Source of the DNA: Bryobacteraceae bacterium
GTDB taxonomy: Bacteria > Acidobacteriota > Terriglobia > Bryobacterales > Bryobacteraceae
DNA length: 36,686 bases
Assembly: GCA_013388415.1 (NCBI GenBank)
Contig: JACADU010000138.1
Coordinates: 1 to 36,686, forward strand
Direction of reading: 5' to 3'
Shown here piece after piece: positions 14,237 through 23,596 of the stretch (position 1 is its first letter; every line of letters starts with the position of its first letter). A model generated the notes under the pieces. The model had not been told where the DNA came from and searched no databases. It saw only the letters and a program-made list of their open reading frames with translations. The position numbers were made by a program, and so were the translations under genes.

Positions 14237-14839
14237 ATGAACACGGGAAAAGGGACCAGGATTCACGATGAGAAGCAGTTGATCGAGCGGGCGCAGGCGG
14301 GCGGCCGCGAGGCGTTCGACGAGCTGGCTCAGATCTACTCCGCGCGGATGTATCGCATGGCGATGCGGATCACCGGCAATGAGAGCGAGGCGGAGGACGC
14401 GGTGCAGCAGGCGCTGCTCGGGGCGTTCCAGAACCTGTCGCGTTTCCGGGGGGACTCGGCGTTCTCGACGTGGGTGACGAGGATCACGATGAACGAGGCG
14501 CTGGGGATCGTCCGGAAACGGCGGAAGAACGTCGTGGAGATCGGCGAGATGGTCAATGAGGACGGCGACGTTGTGGTCCGGGTTCTCGCTTCGGCCGGGG
14601 AGACGCCGGAGGCGGCTGCGTTGCGCGAGGAGCGCCGCCGGCTGGTCCACGAAAGCATGAGCCTTGTGAAGCCGTCCTATCTCAAGGTGATGAAGCTGCG
14701 GCTGATCGAGGACCTCAGCGTGGAGGAGATTGGCTCACGGCTGGGCATCCCGGTCAACACAGTCAAAGTGCACCTGTACCGCGGCAGGCAGGCGATGAAG
14801 GAGTACCTGGAGCCGCGGCTAGCGAGACCCGCCGCCTGA
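14237..14839 (+). CDS. ECF-family RNA polymerase sigma factor
   Basis: A 200-residue sigma factor with region 2 at residues about 25-95 (EAFDELAQIYSARMYRMAMR, EAEDAVQQALLGAFQNLSRF, FSTWVTRITMNEAL) and region 4 at about 135-190 (LVKPSYLKVMKLRLIEDLSV, EEIGSRLGIPVNTVKVHLYR). The linker between them is long and acidic. GAAAGGG lies about 7 bases before the ATG. No anti-sigma gene adjoins it: the next gene is a convergent membrane protein that it overlaps by 21 bases, and the upstream neighbour is the divergent TolB-like protein. Its control is therefore not evident. Confidence 0.93.
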   Translation: MNTGKGTRIHDEKQLIERAQAGGREAFDELAQIYSARMYRMAMRITGNESEAEDAVQQALLGAFQNLSRFRGDSAFSTWVTRITMNEALGIVRKRRKNVVEIGEMVNEDGDVVVRVLASAGETPEAAALREERRRLVHESMSLVKPSYLKVMKLRLIEDLSVEEIGSRLGIPVNTVKVHLYRGRQAMKEYLEPRLARPAA

Positions 14840-16195
14840 GGTCACGGAAAGCGACCAAGGGCCGTCGCGAAGGGAGAGAACGTAGTGATGGCCGGCGGGA
14901 CCGGGGCTATTCTGCTTCCGGCGGTCGACGACCAACGTGTTGTCGCGATAGTAAAGACGGAACAGCCTGGTGAGGATCCAATCGTCATTGGCGAAAGGGT
15001 CCTCATCGACATAAACGCGGGCGCCTTTGGGCAGGGCGGGGAGCTGGCGGTCGAGAAGAGCGACGATGGAACGGACCTTGGGTTCGTCCGGCGTGACGCC
15101 CCTGAGCCCTTCCGGTCTGTGGCGGAGATGAAGCGGGAGGAGGAGCGCCGCGCAGGCCAAGGGCAGAATCAGAACGCTGCGCCCGTCCTTGAGCCGCGCG
15201 GGCAGGACTGCTGCAAGCACTGAGCCGGCGAGCATTGCCACGCCAAGCATCGGGACGTACATGACGTAAAGGCTGCGCTGGGAGATCAAGAGCACAGGCA
15301 GCGGCGTGATGAGCGCCCAGAGGGCAGCGAATCGAATGTGGTTCCGGCGGGCGAGAGAGACGCTGAGGACGAGGGCGCTGACGAAAGAAACCACGAACGC
15401 GCCGCTGGCGGACGGCGGATTGTAGAACATGAGGCCGACGTAGACGCGAAGGACGTTCTGTGCCTGATCGGGCGAGGGCCGGTAGGCGGGGTTGACGGCC
15501 ATGCCGCCGACTTCGAGAAGCCGGCCGTACATGCCGATGGAAACGATGGCGGCGGTGATGACGGTGGCGCGGAAGTCGCGTCCGGCGCGAGGGTGGAACA
15601 GTAGTTCGCAGCCGGCCAGAAGAACAAGCAGAACGGCCGCCATCTCCTTGGCGTTGAGTCCGAAGATCTGAAGGGCGACGATGGCGGCTAGCAGCGTCGC
15701 GCCCGGCCGGCCTTTTGAGCGTTTGGCGGAGTAGAGCAGGACAGCGCCGGCAAGGCAGGCGAAGCAGAGCAAGTCGTAGACGGTGCCGGAGGAGTAATAG
15801 AGGTCGGCGAGGTAGGCGTTGTAGGCGAAGAGCACCGTGGAGAGTGAAGCCGTTGCGGGGCTGGCGGTCAGACGCCTGACGAGACAGTAAGCGAGGACCA
15901 GGTTTGTGAGGAGAAGCGCGAAACAGACCAGCCTGTAGGGCAGCGGGTTGAAGCCGGCGAGGTCGAACAACGGCCGGTAGAAGAACGCGCCGGCGGGGCG
16001 GTAGCCTCCCTCGTAGAAGAGCAGGTTCGATACAAGCAGTTTGCTCCAGGGCTCGCGCCAATAGCCGTAGATGTTCATCATCTCGTCCGGGAATAGCCCG
16101 GAGCGGAGACCGGCTCCGGCCATGGCCAGGAAGAGGATCACAGCGGGAGAGATGAGCGCCAGGTCTTTCCAGGGGATGCGGAGGGCCCGGTTCAT
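14819..16195 (-). CDS. Polytopic membrane protein, glycosyltransferase-like
   Basis: A 458-residue protein with about ten hydrophobic helices, then a soluble tail from about residue 365. After the first helix comes SGLFPDEMMNIYGYWREPWS, whose acidic pair is where GT-C (PMT/ArnT-type) enzymes carry catalytic residues, and a YYSSGTVYDLL loop follows in the middle. Membership of that superfamily is likely but the match is weaker than for the gene at 10526. It lies 12 bases after typA on the same strand and is probably co-transcribed with it. Its 3' end overlaps the ECF sigma gene tail to tail by 21 bases. Confidence 0.6.
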   Translation of the reverse strand: MNRALRIPWKDLALISPAVILFLAMAGAGLRSGLFPDEMMNIYGYWREPWSKLLVSNLLFYEGGYRPAGAFFYRPLFDLAGFNPLPYRLVCFALLLTNLVLAYCLVRRLTASPATASLSTVLFAYNAYLADLYYSSGTVYDLLCFACLAGAVLLYSAKRSKGRPGATLLAAIVALQIFGLNAKEMAAVLLVLLAGCELLFHPRAGRDFRATVITAAIVSIGMYGRLLEVGGMAVNPAYRPSPDQAQNVLRVYVGLMFYNPPSASGAFVVSFVSALVLSVSLARRNHIRFAALWALITPLPVLLISQRSLYVMYVPMLGVAMLAGSVLAAVLPARLKDGRSVLILPLACAALLLPLHLRHRPEGLRGVTPDEPKVRSIVALLDRQLPALPKGARVYVDEDPFANDDWILTRLFRLYYRDNTLVVDRRKQNSPGPAGHHYVLSLRDGPWSLSVTSGGGSR

Positions 16196-16207
16196 GGGAG
16201 GCGCGCC

Positions 16208-18007
16208 TCAGCGCTGGTTGGCCTTGAGGATCTTCTTGCGCAAGCGGATGGACTTGGGCGTGACCTCGACGTACTCCTCGTCGTTGATGAACTCGATCGC
16301 CTGTTCGAGGTTCAGGATGCGCGGGGGAACGAGGCGGATGGCTTCATCGGCGGTGGAAGCGCGCATGTTGGTGAGCTTCTTTTCCTTGACGATGTTGACG
16401 TTGAGGTCGTCAGGGCGCGAGTTCTCGCCGATGATCATGCCTTCGTAGACCTCCTGGCCGGGCTCGATGAAGATCTCGCCCCGTTCCTGAAGGTTGTAGA
16501 TTGCGTAGCCGGTGGCGGCGCCGGGGCGGTCGGCGACGAGCGCGCCGGTCAGGCGCATGGGAATGTCGCCCTGCCACTCGATGTAACCGTGAAAGAGCGA
16601 ATTCATGATCGCCGTGCCCTTGGTGTCGGTCAGCATTTCGCTGCGAAGGCCGATGAGCCCGCGGGAGGGGACGAGAAATTCGAGGCGGGCGCGCCCGCTG
16701 CCATGGTTGACCATCTTCGACATCTTGCCTTTGCGCATACCGAGCTTCTCGATAACCACACCAACGTAGTTTTCGGGAACATCGACGACGAGCAGCTCCT
16801 GGGGCTCGTGGAGTTTCCCGCCGATCTCTTTCGTGAGAATGGTTGGCTTGCCGACCATGAGCTCGTAGCCTTCGCGGCGCATCATCTCGATGAGGATGGC
16901 GAGTTGGAGTTCTCCGCGGCCCATCACCTTGAAGGCGTCCGGACCGCCGGCTTCTTCGACGCGCAGGCTGACATTGGTAAGGAGTTCGCGGTCGAGGCGG
17001 TCGCGCAGATTGCGGCTGGTGACGTACTGGCCCTCGCGTCCGGCGAAGGGCGAGGTGTTCACCGTGAAGAGCATGGCGATGGTCGGCTCGTCGATCTGGA
17101 TTTTCGGCATTGGCGCGGGGGTCTCGGGGTGGGAGACCGTTTCGCCGATGAAGATGCCTTCGACGCCGGCGATGGCGAGGATATCGCCGGGCCGAGCGAT
17201 GGTCTCCTCCACGCGCTTCAGACCTTCGAACGAGTACATCTTGGTGATTTTGGTCTTCTGGATCTCGCCGTTGAGCTTGCAGACACTGACTTCGTCGCCC
17301 AGGCGGAGCGTGCCCTGGGAGACGCGCCCGATGGCGATTCGGCCGAGATAGTCCGAGTAGTCGAGGTTGGCGACCTGGAACTGGAGGATGGCGCCGGGGT
17401 CGCCGGTGGCCTGTGGGATGTGTTCGACGATGGCTTCAAAGAGGGGCTCGAGGGTGGTGGAATCGTCGCTAAGCGAACGCTTGGCGATTCCGTCGCGGGC
17501 GATGGCGTAAATCACGGGGAAGTCGAGCTGCTCTTCGGTGGCGTCGAGGTCGATGAAGAGGTCGTAGATTTCGTTCAGAACTTCCTCGACGCGGGCGTCG
17601 GCGCGGTCGATTTTGTTGATGACGACGATTTGCGGGAGGCGCGCTTCGAGGGCTTTGGAGAGAACGTAGCGGGTTTGCGGCAAAGGACCTTCGCTGGCGT
17701 CGACCAGAAGCATGACGCCGTCGACGAGTTTGAGGGCGCGTTCGACCTCGCCGCCGAAGTCGGAGTGGCCTGGCGTGTCAACGATGTTGATCTTGACGCC
17801 GTGATAGCGCACGCCGGTGGTCTTGGCGAGGATGGTGATGCCGCGTTCGCGCTCGAGCTCGTTGGAGTCCATGACGCGCTCGGCGACGTTCTCGTTGGCG
17901 CGAAAGATGCCGCTCTGCTTGAACATGGAGTCGACCAGGGTGGTTTTGCCGTGGTCGACGTGCGCAATGATGGCGATGTTGCGAAGGTTCGGATTCTTGA
18001 TTTTCAT
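16208..18007 (-). CDS. typA: Ribosome-associated translational GTPase TypA/BipA
   Basis: A 599-residue protein, near the usual length of about 605. The GTPase domain shows G1 [14 protein letters not shown], the switch region [13 protein letters not shown]3 [11 protein letters not shown] and G4 NKIDRADAR. Domain II, two alpha/beta domains and the BipA-specific C-terminal domain follow ([34 protein letters not shown], ending [11 protein letters not shown]). BipA binds the 70S A site and supports 50S assembly at low temperature and under stress. It is 110 bases from the upstream TlpA-like gene and probably has its own promoter. Confidence 0.97.
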   Translation of the reverse strand: MKIKNPNLRNIAIIAHVDHGKTTLVDSMFKQSGIFRANENVAERVMDSNELERERGITILAKTTGVRYHGVKINIVDTPGHSDFGGEVERALKLVDGVMLLVDASEGPLPQTRYVLSKALEARLPQIVVINKIDRADARVEEVLNEIYDLFIDLDATEEQLDFPVIYAIARDGIAKRSLSDDSTTLEPLFEAIVEHIPQATGDPGAILQFQVANLDYSDYLGRIAIGRVSQGTLRLGDEVSVCKLNGEIQKTKITKMYSFEGLKRVEETIARPGDILAIAGVEGIFIGETVSHPETPAPMPKIQIDEPTIAMLFTVNTSPFAGREGQYVTSRNLRDRLDRELLTNVSLRVEEAGGPDAFKVMGRGELQLAILIEMMRREGYELMVGKPTILTKEIGGKLHEPQELLVVDVPENYVGVVIEKLGMRKGKMSKMVNHGSGRARLEFLVPSRGLIGLRSEMLTDTKGTAIMNSLFHGYIEWQGDIPMRLTGALVADRPGAATGYAIYNLQERGEIFIEPGQEVYEGMIIGENSRPDDLNVNIVKEKKLTNMRASTADEAIRLVPPRILNLEQAIEFINDEEYVEVTPKSIRLRKKILKANQR

Positions 18008-18117
18008 TCGTGGGGAGACCGCGAGAGTGAACTTTCATTGTCCCACAGGGGTTTCACGGCGTCGCAACGCAGGGACCGGGCTTGGCCGCGCGCTTTGCGG
18101 AATGCGACCGGATCGGG

Positions 18118-19104
18118 TTACCGGCCGGAGGTCTTGGAGGATGACGGCTTCGCTGGCTGTTCGTCGCGCAGGTAGGGCACAAGCTCGTCGTAGGTCATGC
18201 TGCCGGGGTGGTACAGGCGAACGATTCCGGTCTTATCGATGACGGCAAGCGTGGGCGTTGTGCTGGCGCCCCACAGCTTGAAGTTCTCCTCGCTGACGGG
18301 AACGCTCATACGTTCGATGGCGCCGTAGTATTTCGCGCGGGTCTCTTCAATGTAGGCGACCTCACGCGGGCGCGGAGCCTCCTCGCCGCCGGCGATGTAG
18401 CCGTAAGGCTGCGTTGGCCCGACGATGGCGAGGTTCGGGAATTCCTTCGAGATGCGGGCCATTGTGGCGGCCATCCCTTTGCAGTCGCCGCACCAGTGGG
18501 CCCAGAAGAACATGAGCACTTTTCGGCCCCGCAGAGACGACAAGGGCACAGGCTTGTTCGGGCCAACCGATTCGGCGACCGCGAGCGCGGGCGCGGCACG
18601 GCCCTCAAGCGAGACGAGGTGCAGGTTCTTCTGAATCCTGGCGCGAATCGGCGAAGAGTAGTATCGCTTGAGCTGCTGTTGCAGATAAGCGACGGCTTCG
18701 CTCTTCTGCCCCTGGGCGTCAAGGGCGAGACCCTGCACTTCAATGGCGGCGCCCAACGCAATCGCGAGGCTGGCATCGCCGCCGAGTTTGCGCGTCTTCA
18801 GCAGAGCCAGAGCCTGCTGCTCGACATCCCGGGCGACGCGGACCGCCTCGCCATACTCCTCCGCAAAGAGCCTGCCGCGGGCGATCCAGCTATACGCCTC
18901 CAGCCAGGCGGAGGTGCGCCCGTTGTCCTTCTCGAAGGCGTCGAGAATGCGCCTGGCTTCGGCCCAGTTCTTCTGCTCCGCGGCGTTGCGGACCTGCCGA
19001 ATGGCGGCAGGCTTCTGCGCCGGAGCCTGGTTGCCCGCCGCCAGGATGGCTGCTGCAAAGACGAGAGCCAGCTTAGGGCTTGCCAGCCGACAACTGCTCC
19101 ACAT
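18118..19104 (-). CDS. TlpA-like secreted thioredoxin-fold protein with helical N-terminal region
   Basis: The ATG at 19104 is chosen because it begins a signal peptide (SPKLALVFAAAILAAG, cleavage near APAQ) and has AAGGAG 11 bases upstream. The protein is 328 residues. The mature N-terminal part (about 31-165) is helical and TPR-like (NAAEQKNWAEARRILDAFEK). The thioredoxin-like domain (about 170-315) has the motif FFWAHWCGDCKGM with C205 and C208 and the cis-proline segment ASTTPTLAVID. It is expected to work as a periplasmic thiol-disulfide protein. It is 70 bases after the isomerase gene on the same strand. Confidence 0.85.
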   Translation of the reverse strand: MWSSCRLASPKLALVFAAAILAAGNQAPAQKPAAIRQVRNAAEQKNWAEARRILDAFEKDNGRTSAWLEAYSWIARGRLFAEEYGEAVRVARDVEQQALALLKTRKLGGDASLAIALGAAIEVQGLALDAQGQKSEAVAYLQQQLKRYYSSPIRARIQKNLHLVSLEGRAAPALAVAESVGPNKPVPLSSLRGRKVLMFFWAHWCGDCKGMAATMARISKEFPNLAIVGPTQPYGYIAGGEEAPRPREVAYIEETRAKYYGAIERMSVPVSEENFKLWGASTTPTLAVIDKTGIVRLYHPGSMTYDELVPYLRDEQPAKPSSSKTSGR

Positions 19105-19174
19105 GGGCCAGACCACTCCTTGAAGGTCGTGGCGCAGCAGCGGCGGCAGAGGCGCGGCCGTCAGGGAGCGCTTG

Positions 19175-20197
19175 TTACGCATCAAAGAACTTCCTCGTCC
19201 AGGCCATCGAAACCTCAAAGTCCTCGCGTTCTCTGGCGAGCGATTCTTCTTTGCTGGCGGGCTTGGCGGGCGCGGGACGCGGCGTCCCTTTCGCGCCCAG
19301 TGAGATGAAGCGCGAGAACTCCCAGGCAGGCACATTCCGGTAGCCGTCCCAGAACTCGGGTTTGCGCCAGGCGTATGGGCGCGGCCCCATGACGATGACT
19401 TCGAGAGACATCGTCTTGCCCGGGCAGAGCGTGACGAACTTCCTCAACAGCCCTTCCATGTCGACGTTGCCTTCCCCCATGCGGGTCCAATTGACCATCG
19501 TGCCTTCATCGGTGTTCCAGAGGTAGCTGTCGCGGATGTGCGCGGTCAGAATGTATGGGGCCAGGGTTTCGAGGGTCAAGTGGGGGTCCTCGAGCACCCA
19601 GCAGGGGTTGCCGGAGTCGTAGCAGGCTCCGACTACGTCCTTTCCCGCCTCTTCAATCAGCGTCTTGAGCTCGCGCGCCTGCATATCGCCGGCGTGGTTC
19701 TCGATGGCTATCTTCAGCCCGAGATCCTGCGCCAGTGACCGCACCGCGCGCAGCACCTTCACCGTGTCGGCGATTCGAGCCTCGATGCCGCCGGGCGTCT
19801 TGCGGTCCGCCATGGTGCCGAGGAAAGCGCGTACGAGCTTGGAGCCGGCTGTCTTGGCCGCCTTCAGCACCGCGGTTAATTGTTCCTCGGCTGTTCCCTG
19901 CTTGGGATCGAAGGCGGTGGAGGTGGGGCAGATGGAGCGCATCCCGATTTCAAGTTCGATTCCGAGCTTGCGGGCGTGCCCGCCCACCTTCTTCATGTGC
20001 TGTTCATCGAGCGAACCGAGGAACCGGATCTCGGAGAAGTGCACGACCTTTGCGCCGAATTTCGCACAGTAGTCGAGCGACTGGAACGGAGTCCAACCCT
20101 GGGACCGGAGACTGAACATGTCGACGCCGAGTCTGGGTCCGGCGCCGGCAGCAAGAGGAGCCGCGGCGGAGGTGGCGAGAAACTGCCTGCGATTCAT
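19175..20197 (-). CDS. Tat-exported sugar phosphate isomerase/epimerase-like TIM-barrel protein
   Basis: A 340-residue protein. The start at 20197 is chosen because it opens with the Tat-type signal MNRRQFLATSAAAPLAAGAG. The rest is a xylose-isomerase-like (AP endonuclease 2) barrel: PFQSLDYCAKFGAKVVHFSE, LKIAIENHAGDM, VVGACYDSGNPCW, ILTAHIRDSY and MSLEVIVMG. The Glu, Asp and His residues at these strand ends are the usual metal ligands. Exported members are common in organisms that degrade plant or algal sugars. The substrate is unknown. It lies 50 bases after the SDR gene, and the two may act on the same sugar. Confidence 0.85.
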   Translation of the reverse strand: MNRRQFLATSAAAPLAAGAGPRLGVDMFSLRSQGWTPFQSLDYCAKFGAKVVHFSEIRFLGSLDEQHMKKVGGHARKLGIELEIGMRSICPTSTAFDPKQGTAEEQLTAVLKAAKTAGSKLVRAFLGTMADRKTPGGIEARIADTVKVLRAVRSLAQDLGLKIAIENHAGDMQARELKTLIEEAGKDVVGACYDSGNPCWVLEDPHLTLETLAPYILTAHIRDSYLWNTDEGTMVNWTRMGEGNVDMEGLLRKFVTLCPGKTMSLEVIVMGPRPYAWRKPEFWDGYRNVPAWEFSRFISLGAKGTPRPAPAKPASKEESLAREREDFEVSMAWTRKFFDA

Positions 20198-20247
20198 GGC
20201 GATTCTTTCATTATTCACCATCCGGCTCGACCGCCAGAGAGGCAGGC

Positions 20248-20970
20248 TCACGCCATCGAGGCGCCGCCGCCGGCCTGGATGTTCTGGCCGGTCATCCAAT
20301 CCGCGTCCGGAGTGCAGAGCCATGTGACAACGCGGGCGACATCTTCCACCTGTCCGACGCGGCCGAGAGGCGACATCGACGGCGCGATGTCCACGAGGTG
20401 AGGGAATTGCCGCAGCATGTCGGTGTCGGTGAAGCCCGGCGAGACCGTGTTGACCGTGATCTGACGATCGCCCAATTCCCGCGCCAGGCACCGCGTGAAC
20501 AGTTGCAGCGCGGCCTTCGAGCCGCAGTAGATCGATCCGCCCGGCGTGCCGTGCACTGTGGCGCCGGTTGACATGTTGACGATGCGGCCTCCGTTTCTCA
20601 GGCGGCGCGCGGCTTCGCGCAGACAATAGAACGCGCCGCGGGTGTTCACGCCGAAGACGAACTCGAAGTCCTCATCGGTCGTTTCGGCCAGCGGCTTGAA
20701 GACGGCCACGCCAGCGTTGTTGACCAGGATGTCGATGCCGCCGAATTCATGCTCCGCCGTCTCAAACAGCGCGGTGACATGCCTCGGGTCGCTGACGTCA
20801 GCGCGGACCGCCAAGCCGCCGAAAGCGCGCGCCGCGCTCTCAGCCTCCAGTTCCGAGCGGGTGTAGTTGACGACAACGCGTGCGCCCTCGCGCGCCAGAG
20901 ACTCGGCGATGCCGCGGCCGATTCCCCGCGAGCCGCCGGTCACGATTGCCACTTTATTCTCGAGCCGCAT
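20248..20970 (-). CDS. Short-chain dehydrogenase/reductase (FabG-like)
   Basis: A 240-residue classical SDR. The cofactor loop TGGSRGIG is at residues 11-18, NNAG at about 84-87, and the catalytic Ser-Tyr-Lys set is S134, Y148 and K152 (IYCGSK). The C-terminus ends in WMTGQNIQAGGGASMA, the usual SDR tail. Such enzymes oxidise alcohols or reduce ketones with NAD(P). The sequence resembles both FabG and glucose dehydrogenase-type members; since it is outside a fatty acid cluster and beside an exported sugar isomerase, a sugar or polyol substrate is as likely as 3-oxoacyl-ACP. It leads a likely - strand operon. Confidence 0.9.
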   Translation of the reverse strand: MRLENKVAIVTGGSRGIGRGIAESLAREGARVVVNYTRSELEAESAARAFGGLAVRADVSDPRHVTALFETAEHEFGGIDILVNNAGVAVFKPLAETTDEDFEFVFGVNTRGAFYCLREAARRLRNGGRIVNMSTGATVHGTPGGSIYCGSKAALQLFTRCLARELGDRQITVNTVSPGFTDTDMLRQFPHLVDIAPSMSPLGRVGQVEDVARVVTWLCTPDADWMTGQNIQAGGGASMA

Positions 20971-21038
20971 GAGCCAAGCATATCTGTTTGGCGAGCGCCT
21001 GAAACCAGTTCGCGCCTCCCCGGGACAAATGACTGAAA

Positions 21039-21563
21039 ATGTCCAGAAGGCCCTATTCGGGGGCTGGTTGGATCTTCCGTGCCGGCCTGACGAGGGGCTT
21101 TCGGGAAATCGACATTCAGCCTGACGGCGTCGCGTTCGGTTTCATCGATTTGGGAGATCTGTCCGCCCTGCCGGCGCATCGCTCTGCATTCCGCCGGGTG
21201 ATTCCGGCGGCGTATCCCGGCATGCCGTCCAGCCGGTATCCCGCGCTCATCAGCCATTTCTACTGGTTCTCGCACGGGATTGAGGCGGGAGACCTCGTCG
21301 CACTGGTTGACGATTTCAGGGGCGATGTGTACCTCGGCAGGGCCAGCGGCCCCTACGAGTACAGGCCCGCCCGTGCGCCGGGGTTCAACTTCCGCCCCGT
21401 CCTCTGGACGAGCATGCTCCCCTTGACTCAAGTCCCCGCGAAGTGCCGCGAACACTGGCGCGCGAGAACAGGACTGTTCCCGATGGGCCGGATACTCGGT
21501 GCGATATCGTCCCTGGAGGGAGACGCGCTCATCCAGGCTGGTCCCGGCCTCGCGGGTCCCTGA
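21039..21563 (+). CDS. Orphan domain resembling the N-terminus of Mrr-type restriction proteins (COG4127-like)
   Basis: A 174-residue protein. It opens with GWIFRAGLTRGFREIDIQPD, then AFGFIDLGDLS, FRRVIPAAYPGMPSSRYPAL, HGIEAGDLVALVDDFRGDVY and LGRASGPYEYRP, and ends near LFPMGRIL. The order (opening W-x-x-RAG, I/F-x-LGDLS, AYP, GDLV and the GRA-x-GPYEYRP strand) is that of the N-terminal region of predicted Mrr-cat restriction endonucleases (COG4127). The nuclease domain that normally follows is absent: the frame stops and a TolC-like gene comes next. It may be a truncated restriction gene or a stand-alone sensor domain. The identification is from memory of the family. Confidence 0.5.
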   Translation: MSRRPYSGAGWIFRAGLTRGFREIDIQPDGVAFGFIDLGDLSALPAHRSAFRRVIPAAYPGMPSSRYPALISHFYWFSHGIEAGDLVALVDDFRGDVYLGRASGPYEYRPARAPGFNFRPVLWTSMLPLTQVPAKCREHWRARTGLFPMGRILGAISSLEGDALIQAGPGLAGP

Positions 21564-21700
21564 TTTCGAAACGTGGAATCCTAGGAACTGGCGCCGTATT
21601 CCGAAAGCCGGCCGGCCAGTATTTTCAGCGCCGGGAACTGTCGCGGGGCGGCGGCCGTCTTTCTATTTGGTGTCAGAAAACTAGCTGCCTGAGCCGTCTC

Positions 21701-23596
21701 ATGAAACCCAGAAGTCAACTATTGTCCGTTTTTCTTATCTTTCCGCTGGTCAGCGCCCCATCCGCAGCCCAGAGCCAGCTTGGCATGGCCGATCCGAAAG
21801 GCAGCCTGCTCTGGATGACCGGGCCGTACCGTACCCGCGAGGCCGCTCCAATCCGGGAAGCCAATTCGAGCCGTCTCGATTCCCTGATCAGGGCCGGGAA
21901 CCTCTATTTGACGGCGCAGGACGTGGTGGCGCTGGCCATCGAGAACAGCGTCGACGTCGAAATCCAGCGCTACGCCCCCCTGCTGGCGGCGCAGGTATTG
22001 AAACGCGCCGAGGCGGGCGGCGCGCTGCGGAGTGTCGGGCTGCCGGTCTCTGCCGGTCCGCAGAGCGTCAGCCTGCAAGGCGTCAGTCTCGCCGGGGGCG
22101 ACGCCGGAGGCGCGGGTGGCGGCGTGGGATCCGGCGGCGGCATCGTCACGCAGCTTGGCCCGGGCATCCCCTCGCTCGATCCCAACCTCTCCGCCTTCGT
22201 GAACTATCAGCACGCCAAAACGCCCCAAAGCAACACCATCCTCACCGGCACGACCGCGTTGGTCCAGAAGTCGGGGATCTTCCAGACGCAGTATTCGCAG
22301 AACTTCGATTTCGGCCTGGGCGCCTCGGTGAGTTATGCAAGCCAGCGCATTTCTCTCAACAGCCAGTTCTTCAACCTCAACCCGTTCACGACCGGCTCCC
22401 TCGACTTCCAGGTGACGCAGAACCTGCTGCAGGGCTTTGGTCCGGCGGTCAACGGGCGCAACATCCGGGTCCAGAGGAACAACCTGAAAGTCACCGACTT
22501 GCAGTTCAGGCAGCAGCTCATCGCCACGATCTCCTCGGCCTTGAACCTCTATTGGGATCTGGTGAGCTTCGACACCGACCGGAGGGCGCGCCGCCAGAGC
22601 GTCGAGGTGGCCAGGCAGCTTCTCGAGAACAATCGCAAGCAGGTCGAGATCGGCGCACTGGCCGAGATCGAGATCACGCGCGCCGAGGCCCAACTCTACG
22701 CCGCCCAGCAGGACCTGGTCATCGCCGAGACGAACTTCATGCAGCAGGAGACCATCCTGAAAAACGCCCTGAGCCGCAACGGCGTGGCTGCCGCCGGGCT
22801 CTCCGCCGTCCATATCGTGCCTCTGGACCGGATTGAAATGCCGGCCACGGACGAGCTGAAACCGGAAGAGGAACTGGTGAGGGAAGCGCTTGAAAAGCGG
22901 GCTGAGATCCAGCAGGCGCGCATCAACCTCGACAGCAACCGGCTGAACCTGACCGGCATCAAGAGTTCTCTCAAGCCTTCGCTGCAAGCCTTCGCGCAGT
23001 TCACCTCCAACGGATTGGTGGGCGAGTTGACCGCTCTCGGCGCGTTGCAGCCCGGCATTGCGGAACTGGCAGGGGGCTACGGCAAGCTGCTCAACCAGCT
23101 CGTTACAGCCAAGTATCCCACCTACTCCGTGGGCTTCTCGCTCAACATTCCGCTGCGCAACCGGGCCGCGCAGTCCGACTATGCCACCAGCATGCTGGAG
23201 ATGCGGCAGAACGAGTTGAACCTGATGAAGAACAGCAGCCAGGTTCGCGTGGACGTGCAGAATGCGGTGATTGGCTTGCGCCAGGCCCGGGCACGCTACG
23301 AGGCGGCGCTGAAGTCGCGGATTCTGCAGGAAGAAACCCTTTCGGCCGACCGGCGGCGGTACGAACTCGGCGCCGGCACGCCTTATCAGGTGGTGCAAAG
23401 CCAGCGCGACCTCGCTACCGCCATCAGCGCGGAAGTGCAGGCGATGGCGAACTACACGCACGCGCGCATCGCTTACGACCAGGCCTTGGGCCGCACGCTC
23501 GAGGTGAATGGCGTAATCGTCGAGGAGGCGCTTGAAGGCAAGGTGAGCCGCGAATCGAAACTGCCCGCCAAGCTGCCGGAAGGAGGCGCCCAATGA
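21701..23596 (+). CDS. TolC-like outer membrane protein, first of a tandem pair
   Basis: A 631-residue protein. The start at 21701 is chosen for the signal peptide MKPRSQLLSVFLIFPLVSAP (cleavage near AAQS). TolC (OEP) features are the N-terminal LYLTAQDVVALAIENSVDVE, long helices with RRQSVEVARQLLENNRKQVE and IEITRAEAQLYAAQQDLVIA, and the repeat-half copy beginning LVREALEKRAEIQQARINLD. A Gly-rich stretch (about 125-145, GGAGGGVGSGGG) is unusual. It should form a trimeric channel across the outer membrane for efflux or secretion. No inner-membrane pump or adaptor genes adjoin it. The stop overlaps its paralogue by four bases. Confidence 0.85.
   Translation: MKPRSQLLSVFLIFPLVSAPSAAQSQLGMADPKGSLLWMTGPYRTREAAPIREANSSRLDSLIRAGNLYLTAQDVVALAIENSVDVEIQRYAPLLAAQVLKRAEAGGALRSVGLPVSAGPQSVSLQGVSLAGGDAGGAGGGVGSGGGIVTQLGPGIPSLDPNLSAFVNYQHAKTPQSNTILTGTTALVQKSGIFQTQYSQNFDFGLGASVSYASQRISLNSQFFNLNPFTTGSLDFQVTQNLLQGFGPAVNGRNIRVQRNNLKVTDLQFRQQLIATISSALNLYWDLVSFDTDRRARRQSVEVARQLLENNRKQVEIGALAEIEITRAEAQLYAAQQDLVIAETNFMQQETILKNALSRNGVAAAGLSAVHIVPLDRIEMPATDELKPEEELVREALEKRAEIQQARINLDSNRLNLTGIKSSLKPSLQAFAQFTSNGLVGELTALGALQPGIAELAGGYGKLLNQLVTAKYPTYSVGFSLNIPLRNRAAQSDYATSMLEMRQNELNLMKNSSQVRVDVQNAVIGLRQARARYEAALKSRILQEETLSADRRRYELGAGTPYQVVQSQRDLATAISAEVQAMANYTHARIAYDQALGRTLEVNGVIVEEALEGKVSRESKLPAKLPEGGAQ

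Noticed and set aside
16589-18175. A 528-codon open frame on the + strand across typA
   Set aside because: It is the mirror of the typA frame in GC-rich sequence, with no ribosome-binding site and no family motifs, while typA on the other strand is unmistakable.
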